Shown here: positions 12,389 through 17,045 of the stretch, piece by piece
Layout of the letters: the number at the start of each line of letters is the position of its first letter
Numbering within the stretch: the first letter of the stretch is position 1
Source: Actinomycetes bacterium
GTDB taxonomy: Bacteria > Actinomycetota > Actinomycetes > Propionibacteriales > Propionibacteriaceae
Length of the DNA: 17,045 bases
Assembly: GCA_023442485.1 (NCBI GenBank)
Contig: JAEZZG010000066.1
Location: 1-17,045 of the forward strand
Direction of reading: 5' to 3'
The notes under the pieces: model-generated
The model's input: only the letters and a program-made list of their open reading frames with translations
Database searches by the model: none
What the model was told of the DNA's origin: nothing
Program-made: the position numbers and the translations under genes

Positions 12389-13843
12389 TTAGACTCGGCT
12401 GTGCACCGGAGTGGTGGAATTGGTAGACACGCAGGATTTAGGTTCCTGTGCTTCTGGCGTGAGGGTTCGAGTCCCTTCTCCGGTACCACGATCGTCGACG
12501 ACGAGGGCGTCTTCGTCATTCAACGGCAGTAACGACGGCCTAGATAGCTGTGGGTCATCAATCGCAAAGGTTCGCACCGGCCCCACCTTCGTCAGCCTGG
12601 TTTCAAACCTGACCGTCACTCGCCCCAGGCCTGACCCCCACACCCATCCTCGACCGAATTCACCATGTTCAATCTCCATTCCGGTCACCCATTGAGTCAG
12701 TTCGCGGCGAGGCTGAGGGTGAGTAGGGAGCTGGATATTCTCTAAGATCTCGGATTCATCGTTGCAGTCAAAGAGCTCTTCCTGGGCGGCGGTGGTGAAG
12801 TTCGAGACGCCGACACCGAGCAGGCGCACACCCCTAGATAGTTCAACCCCATCGAGAAGTTGACGTGAAATCAAGGCGATTCTGGCCGCGTCGTCGGTAG
12901 CACCTGCGAGTGTCTTCGACCGGGTGACGGTGGTGAAATCAGCGAATCGAATCTTGATGGTGACGGTGCGGGCGAAAACATTGTCGCGGACGAGCTTATT
13001 CGCCACATAGGCGCTGTCCCGGTCAATCCTGTTGTCGAGGTCGCCACGGTCAAATATGTCATCGGCGAAGGTATCTTCAATGGAAATGGATTTGGCTTCA
13101 CGATCCGGGTGAACCTCGCGATCGTCCTCAGCAAAAGCCAACCGGTGCAAAGCGACCCCTGACGCCTGCCCCACCTCGCGAACCAATTCCTTGACGGAAG
13201 CTAACTGGAGATGATCGACCGTCGTGATTCCGATCCTGGCGAGTTTTTCCGCCGTCGCCGGACCCACCCCCGGCACAGCCCTGACCGGAAGCCCCCTCAA
13301 CTGCTCAAGCTCATCACCTGGCTTGATCACGACAATCCCATCGGGTTTGGCCTGTTCGGATGCAATCTTCGCCATAAACTTCGACGACGCAATCCCCACC
13401 GAGGCAGTCAATCCATGAGTGGCGACTGCAATCTCCTCGCGCAACCTGCTTGCAACTCGGGTGAGGTTGCCGACGTCCCTCAAATCCCCGAAATCACTCG
13501 TTGCCGCCCGCAAATCAACGAAGGCTTCATCGATTGACAACGGCTCCACCAGGGGTGACATCTGCCGAAGAAGGTTCATCACAACCCGACTCGACTGACG
13601 GTACGCATCGATTCTGGGATAAAGGTAGTTGCCGTGCGGGCAGCGTCTCATCGCAACCGCCGTCGACAGCGCTGAATGGACCCCGAACTGCCTGGCTTCA
13701 TAGGAGGCCGTAGAAACTACACCGCGTCCGTTGATCCCACCAACGATGACGGGTTTACCGCGCAAGGACGGCTTGTCTCGTTGTTCCACCGACGCAAAGA
13801 AAGCGTCCAGGTCGATGTGGAGAATCGAGGCGTCGTGACGCAC
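12389..13843 (-). CDS. dinB: DNA polymerase IV (Y-family translesion polymerase)
   Basis: The likely start is GTG 13843 (VRHDASILHIDLDAFFASVE), which shares one base with the folA stop (TAGTG) behind a GAGG site; an ATG at 13924 lies inside folA. The 484-residue product has palm motifs HIDLDAFF (D11) and PLSIDEAF (D105, E106), the ASVGIASSKFMAKIASEQAK and AVPGVGPATAEKL thumb motifs, and a little-finger domain. QEELF fits a beta-clamp-binding motif. An actinobacterial-type extension follows (TGMEIEHGEFGRGWVWGSGL). The last 30 or so codons are antisense to tRNA-Leu and carry the give-away EGTRTL sequence, so they were probably gained by read-through. Confidence 0.93.
   Translation of the reverse strand: MRHDASILHIDLDAFFASVEQRDKPSLRGKPVIVGGINGRGVVSTASYEARQFGVHSALSTAVAMRRCPHGNYLYPRIDAYRQSSRVVMNLLRQMSPLVEPLSIDEAFVDLRAATSDFGDLRDVGNLTRVASRLREEIAVATHGLTASVGIASSKFMAKIASEQAKPDGIVVIKPGDELEQLRGLPVRAVPGVGPATAEKLARIGITTVDHLQLASVKELVREVGQASGVALHRLAFAEDDREVHPDREAKSISIEDTFADDIFDRGDLDNRIDRDSAYVANKLVRDNVFARTVTIKIRFADFTTVTRSKTLAGATDDAARIALISRQLLDGVELSRGVRLLGVGVSNFTTAAQEELFDCNDESEILENIQLPTHPQPRRELTQWVTGMEIEHGEFGRGWVWGSGLGRVTVRFETRLTKVGPVRTFAIDDPQLSRPSLLPLNDEDALVVDDRGTGEGTRTLTPEAQEPKSCVSTNSTTPVHSRV
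12405..12488 (+). tRNA. tRNA-Leu (anticodon TAG)
   Basis: The gene folds with acceptor ACCGGAG/CTCCGGT, a D arm GTGGAATTGGTAGACAC, anticodon stem CAGGA/TCCTG with loop TTTAGGT (anticodon TAG), a variable arm typical of class II Leu tRNAs, T arm GAGGG TTCGAGT CCCTT and an encoded CCA. A possible -10 TAGACT lies at 12390-12395. The gene lies wholly within the opposite-strand end of dinB. Confidence 0.95.
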
Positions 13844-14361
13844 TAGGGCCTCGTCGGATCTGAGATTCGGGCGTAGCGCACGAAGTCGAATTCGGGGCGC
13901 GGATCGCGGGAGACTTCTCGCCATTGGTCAGGGTCGATTGCAGGGAAGAACACACTGCCATCGGCTTCGGCATGGACCTCGGTGAGATCAAGTAGATCGG
14001 TGAGCGGGAGGAAATAGCGGTAGATTTCTCCACCCCCGCAGACATAGACGGTCTCGTCGATTTCTCGGGCAATCGCGAGGGCCTCATCCGGCGTGGAGAC
14101 AGCCAAACCCCTGGTATTGCTCGCAGTGGAGGCACTGGCCTCAGGGAATCTTACCTGCTCCGGGTGACGCGTGACGACGATGGTAGTGCGTCCAGGCAGA
14201 AGTCTCTCTCCCATGGCCTGATAGGTTTTTCGCCCCATAATCATGGGGTGTCCAAGGGTCGCGTCTTTGAAGTGACGCCAGTCTTCGGGGAAAGAAAACG
14301 GCTGGGTGTTTCCGTCACCGAGAACTCCGTTCTTGGCGACGATGGCGATAGCTATCAACAT
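13843..14361 (-). CDS. folA: Dihydrofolate reductase
   Basis: The 172-residue enzyme reduces dihydrofolate to tetrahydrofolate with NADPH. Family motifs: IAIVAKNGVLGDGNTQPF with the Met20-loop region, the substrate-binding acidic residue in PEDWRHFK, MIMGRKTYQAMG, RTTIVVTRHP, the cofactor site YVCGGGEIYRYFLP and LTEVHAEADGSVFFP. Length is normal. A GGAGG site precedes ATG 14361. It follows thyA by 65 bases and overlaps dinB by one base, so all three are likely one transcript. Pairing with thymidylate synthase is the classic arrangement, because that enzyme generates the dihydrofolate this one recycles. Confidence 0.95.
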   Translation of the reverse strand: MLIAIAIVAKNGVLGDGNTQPFSFPEDWRHFKDATLGHPMIMGRKTYQAMGERLLPGRTTIVVTRHPEQVRFPEASASTASNTRGLAVSTPDEALAIAREIDETVYVCGGGEIYRYFLPLTDLLDLTEVHAEADGSVFFPAIDPDQWREVSRDPRPEFDFVRYARISDPTRP

Positions 14362-14426
14362 CGCATCTTCCTCCTTCGTCTAGACTCCCATCTCGTCAAG
14401 ATCTATCCGGCACCGGCCCTTGATCT

Positions 14427-15221
14427 TTACACCGCAATAGGTGCCTTGATCGCTGGCCACGGATCGTACCCGACAACAGCGATATCGTCGAGAGTGAAGT
14501 CGTCGATGCAGCGCACCTGCGGGTTCAGCTCTAGCGACGGCAAGTCTCTCGGTTCACGTGAGAGCTGTTGGCTGACTTGATCGAGATGGTTGAGATAGAT
14601 GTGGGCGTCGCCGAGAGTATGGACAAATTCACCAACCTCGAGATCACACACTTGCGCCACCATGTGCGTCAGCAACGCATAAGAGGCGATGTTGAACGGA
14701 ACCCCAAGGAAGGTGTCCGCCGAGCGCTGATAGAGCTGGCAAGACAGTTTTTGGTCAGCGACGTAGAACTGGAAGAAGGCGTGACAAGGCGGAAGCGCCA
14801 TCTTGTCCAGTTCGCCGACATTCCAGGCATTGACAATCAGCCGACGTGAATCCGGGTTGGTCTTGATCTGTTCGATGACCTCGCCGAGTTGATCGTGGAT
14901 CCTGCCGTCAACCCCTGTCCAAGCTCGCCATTGGGCACCATAGATCGGCCCTAAATCACCATTGGCGTCAGCCCATTCGTCCCAGATCGTGATCCGGTTG
15001 TCGTTGAGCCATCCGATGTTCGTACCGCCGTGGATGAACCAGATCAGCTCACCAAAAACCGCCCGGGTATAAATCTTCTTCGTCGTCACCAGCGGGAATC
15101 CGTCGCTAAGGTCAAACCGCATCTGGTAGCCGAACACGGATTTGGTCCCTGTGCCGGTGCGGTCAGTCTTTTCTACTCCGTGATCGATGATGTGTTGGAG
15201 TAGATCGAGATACTGTTTCAT
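14427..15221 (-). CDS. thyA: Thymidylate synthase
   Basis: At 264 residues the product has the length of the E. coli enzyme. It converts dUMP to dTMP using methylenetetrahydrofolate. All hallmarks are present: DRTGTGTKSVFG (dUMP phosphate-binding Arg), WDEWAD, GPIYGAQWRAW, the active-site loop ALPPCHAFFQFYV with nucleophile C146, QLYQRSADTFLGVPFNI and HIYLNHLDQ. AAGGAG precedes ATG 15221. It sits 18 bases after rdgB and upstream of folA in the same direction. Confidence 0.97.
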   Translation of the reverse strand: MKQYLDLLQHIIDHGVEKTDRTGTGTKSVFGYQMRFDLSDGFPLVTTKKIYTRAVFGELIWFIHGGTNIGWLNDNRITIWDEWADANGDLGPIYGAQWRAWTGVDGRIHDQLGEVIEQIKTNPDSRRLIVNAWNVGELDKMALPPCHAFFQFYVADQKLSCQLYQRSADTFLGVPFNIASYALLTHMVAQVCDLEVGEFVHTLGDAHIYLNHLDQVSQQLSREPRDLPSLELNPQVRCIDDFTLDDIAVVGYDPWPAIKAPIAV

Positions 15222-15239
15222 ATCAGTCGAGCTCCTTCG

Positions 15240-16004
15240 TCAGCCACGCAAAGAATCGGACCAGCCCCCGTGTCCGGGGCCGAGAGGGTCTGAGTCGGGC
15301 AGTTCAGCCGCCGGGTCCACAACACCCATCCAGGTGGCGACGATCGGCATGATCTGGCGCAGCGCCTTCCCTCGGTGAGAGATGGCGTCCTTCTCTTCGG
15401 CGGAGAGTTCACCATTGGTTCGGGTGTGGCCGTCGGCGACGAAGATCGGATCGTAGCCGAATCCATTTGACCCACGCCTCTGGCGGATCAACCGGCCCTC
15501 CATTTCTCCCACCTCGGTGCGCTCCAACCCATCTGGGGTGACGAATGCCACCGCAGAGACGAACCGGGCCTGGCGTTGGCTGTCTGGAACATCATCAATC
15601 TGGGCTAGGACGAGATCCAAGTTCTTATCGTCGTCACACTCTGGACCCGCCCAGCGCGAGGAACGCACGCCAGGCATCTGGTTTAAGACGTCAACTGCCA
15701 AGCCAGAGTCATCGGCTAGCGCCGGGATACCGAGCCGCGACACCGCAGCGCGCGCCTTGATCAAGGCATTGCCCTGGAAGGAGTGGGCGGTTTCGGCGGG
15801 CTCGACGTAACGCGGGTAGTCCTTCAAGCAGGTGGCTCGAATCGGCAACCCCATCTCGTCGATGATGCGCTGGAGTTCACGCAATTTTGCCTGGTTATTC
15901 GTCGCTAGAACCAGCTCACGGAGTTCGCCGTGGTTGACGCCTCCGGTGTGGTGGATAGTTTCGCGACTCTCAGCCGTGACTCGCTCATCTCTTAGGTGGT
16001 CCAT
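15240..16004 (-). CDS. rdgB: RdgB/HAM1-type XTP/dITP pyrophosphatase
   Basis: The 254-residue enzyme removes non-canonical purine nucleotides (dITP, XTP) from the pool. Motifs: ELVLATNNQAKLRELQRI, the acidic substrate region ADDSGLAVD, SSRWAG, GSNGFGYDPIF and SAEEKDAISHRGKAL. The start is ATG 16004 because a GAGGGAG site precedes it. This leaves a 28-residue N-terminal extension before the usual start of the fold; no other start codon lies in it. The C-terminus is also longer than usual (about 20 Gly/Pro/Asp-rich residues). It lies 25 bases after rph, an arrangement widespread in actinobacteria and other bacteria. Confidence 0.93.
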   Translation of the reverse strand: MDHLRDERVTAESRETIHHTGGVNHGELRELVLATNNQAKLRELQRIIDEMGLPIRATCLKDYPRYVEPAETAHSFQGNALIKARAAVSRLGIPALADDSGLAVDVLNQMPGVRSSRWAGPECDDDKNLDLVLAQIDDVPDSQRQARFVSAVAFVTPDGLERTEVGEMEGRLIRQRRGSNGFGYDPIFVADGHTRTNGELSAEEKDAISHRGKALRQIMPIVATWMGVVDPAAELPDSDPLGPGHGGWSDSLRG

Positions 16005-16029
16005 CCCACTCCCTCTCTGGCGCGTAAAA

Positions 16030-16776
16030 CTACTTCGCTTCCTCGGCTAGGACTGCCCGCTGAAGCTCGGCGAGCTGGGCGCAGCCACTTGTACCCAGAT
16101 CGAGCAAGGCGTCAAGAACCTGCCGATCGAAGGGCTCACCCTCGGCTGTGCCCTGCACCTCGATCAGGCGGCCATCGCCGGTACACACGATATTCATATC
16201 GACGTCAGCTCGAGAATCCTCTGTGTAACACAGGTCTGTCATCGCAATCCCATCAACGACGCCGACGGAGATAGCAGATACCGAATCTTTCAGCGGTTCA
16301 GAGACGAGCATCGACCGGCGACGCATCCATTCAATCGCGTCGGCGAGGGCGATGTAGGCGCCGGTGATCGACGCTGTTCGGGTACCCCCGTCGGCCTGAA
16401 GGACATCACAGTCGATCACGATGGTGTTTTCACCGAGGGCTTTGTCGTCGATGACGGCTCGCAGCGACCGCCCAATCAGCCTGGAAATCTCGTGGGTTCG
16501 CCCAGAGATCTTGCCTTTTCGAGATTCGCGCTGATTTCGGGAATCTGTGGCGCGCGGAAGCATCTCGTATTCCGAGGTGACCCAGCCCAGACCGGAACCA
16601 CGGCGCCATCCCGGTACTCCCTCGGACACGGAGGCCGCCACCAGCACCTTGGTGTTGCCGAAGCTGACCAGGCATGATCCTTCAGCCTGGGTCAACCAGT
16701 TACGTTGGAAAGTGACGTGGCGTAGTTCATCGTGGCGTCGTCCATCGACGCGAGTATTCGATCGATTTTCATTCAC
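16030..16776 (-). CDS. rph: RNase PH
   Basis: The 248-residue phosphorolytic exoribonuclease trims the 3' ends of tRNA precursors. The N-terminal RVDGRRHDELRHVTF, GWVTSEYEMLPRATDSRNQR with the Arg-rich phosphate/RNA-binding segment, SGRTHEISRLIGRSLRAV, TIVIDCDVLQADGGTRTASI and EVQGTAEGEPF are all canonical. Length is normal. It is first in the leftward run rph-rdgB-thyA-folA-dinB. Its ribosome site is weak (AGG about 14 bases before ATG 16776). Confidence 0.96.
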   Translation of the reverse strand: MNENRSNTRVDGRRHDELRHVTFQRNWLTQAEGSCLVSFGNTKVLVAASVSEGVPGWRRGSGLGWVTSEYEMLPRATDSRNQRESRKGKISGRTHEISRLIGRSLRAVIDDKALGENTIVIDCDVLQADGGTRTASITGAYIALADAIEWMRRRSMLVSEPLKDSVSAISVGVVDGIAMTDLCYTEDSRADVDMNIVCTGDGRLIEVQGTAEGEPFDRQVLDALLDLGTSGCAQLAELQRAVLAEEAK

Positions 16777-16848
16777 AACTTACAACCTACATCCCTTGCA
16801 GCCGGTATTCTCGGACTAATCACCCTCGCGCGCAGAAACAGTGATTCC

Positions 16849-17045
16849 ATGTACGTCCTCATCCCGGCCTATCAGCCAAGCAACGCCCTCATCGATGTGA
16901 TCGATGAGTTGATCGCACATCCAGACGGCTACGTCAAGCCGCAGCAAATCGTCGTCATCGACGATGGCTCATCACAGCAGTTCAGCGCAATTTTTGACGA
17001 AGCGATGAGTCGCGGGGTCATAATCTTGACCCAACCGGCGAACTT
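16849..17045 (+). CDS. Family-2 glycosyltransferase, N-terminal part (runs off the window)
   Basis: ATG 16849 opens MYVLIPAYQPSNALIDVIDE, and the frame continues to the window end through QIVVIDDGSSQQF. LIPAYxP and VVIDDGSS are the nucleotide-sugar-binding strand and the first Asp pair of GT2 (GT-A fold) enzymes. Only 65 codons are visible, so the acceptor and any membrane segments are unknown. No strong ribosome site is seen. The gene is divergent from rph with 72 bases between them. Confidence 0.8.
   Translation, partial: MYVLIPAYQPSNALIDVIDELIAHPDGYVKPQQIVVIDDGSSQQFSAIFDEAMSRGVIILTQPAN

Noticed and set aside
12389..13924. Start of dinB at ATG 13924
   Set aside because: That start lies 81 bases inside folA and adds an Arg-rich segment not expected in Pol IV; GTG 13843 directly precedes the conserved RHDASILHIDLD sequence and has a ribosome site.
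1..17045. CRISPR array or cas genes
   Set aside because: No series of regularly spaced short repeats and no cas-like protein were found; the repeats present are two-copy or linker-coding.

Overview
The window looks like part of a high-GC actinobacterial chromosome. It is most likely a member of the Propionibacteriaceae (Cutibacterium/Propionibacterium-like). This is judged from the protein style, the conserved block rph-rdgB-thyA-folA-dinB, and the plasmid-type helix-turn-helix fragment of a kind I associate with propionibacterial plasmids. The exact genus cannot be fixed from the sequence alone.

Two very different halves meet at a tRNA-Lys(CTT) gene (10582-10653, minus). Positions 1 to about 10580 are an accessory region full of gene debris and small modules. 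In order it holds: an IS3-type transposase tail next to a tyrosine-recombinase fragment; three lipoprotein genes, the last two partly near-identical; a RelBE-like toxin-antitoxin pair; a secreted S1-type serine protease broken by one extra base; a plasmid-type HTH gene also broken by one extra base, with TGTCA-rich repeats; an orphan ribbon-helix-helix protein; a second RelBE-like pair on the other strand; a truncated gene of unknown function; a GHKL ATPase gene tail-to-tail with a DNA cytosine-5 methyltransferase gene; another IS3 remnant; a hypothetical gene; a fragment of a repeated surface protein; and the last codons of a phage-type XRE regulator that run into the 3' half of the tRNA. The region reads as layers of integrative, plasmid and phage elements collected at a tRNA-Lys attachment site.

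The most interesting content is the pair at 6187-8927. The 566-residue ATPase has an intact GHKL Bergerat fold (E32/N36/D39, DDGVGM, IGAKGIGK), and its C-terminal helical domain contains a HEPN-like Rx4H motif (R532-NITM-H537). It shares 4 bp of 3' end with an intact m5C methyltransferase. No restriction endonuclease gene lies beside them. I infer a candidate defence system in which methylation marks self DNA and the ATPase/HEPN protein is the effector.

Positions 10582 to 17045 are ordinary core chromosome. They hold tRNA-Lys with a good promoter and terminator, a GroES-like co-chaperonin and a small DUF3618-type protein in one unit, a Bcp-type peroxiredoxin, tRNA-Leu(TAG), and the leftward run rph-rdgB-thyA-folA-dinB (RNA maturation, nucleotide-pool sanitation, dTMP and folate synthesis, translesion polymerase). 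A divergent family-2 glycosyltransferase runs off the end. The only intergenic gaps without a gene are short (under 300 bases).
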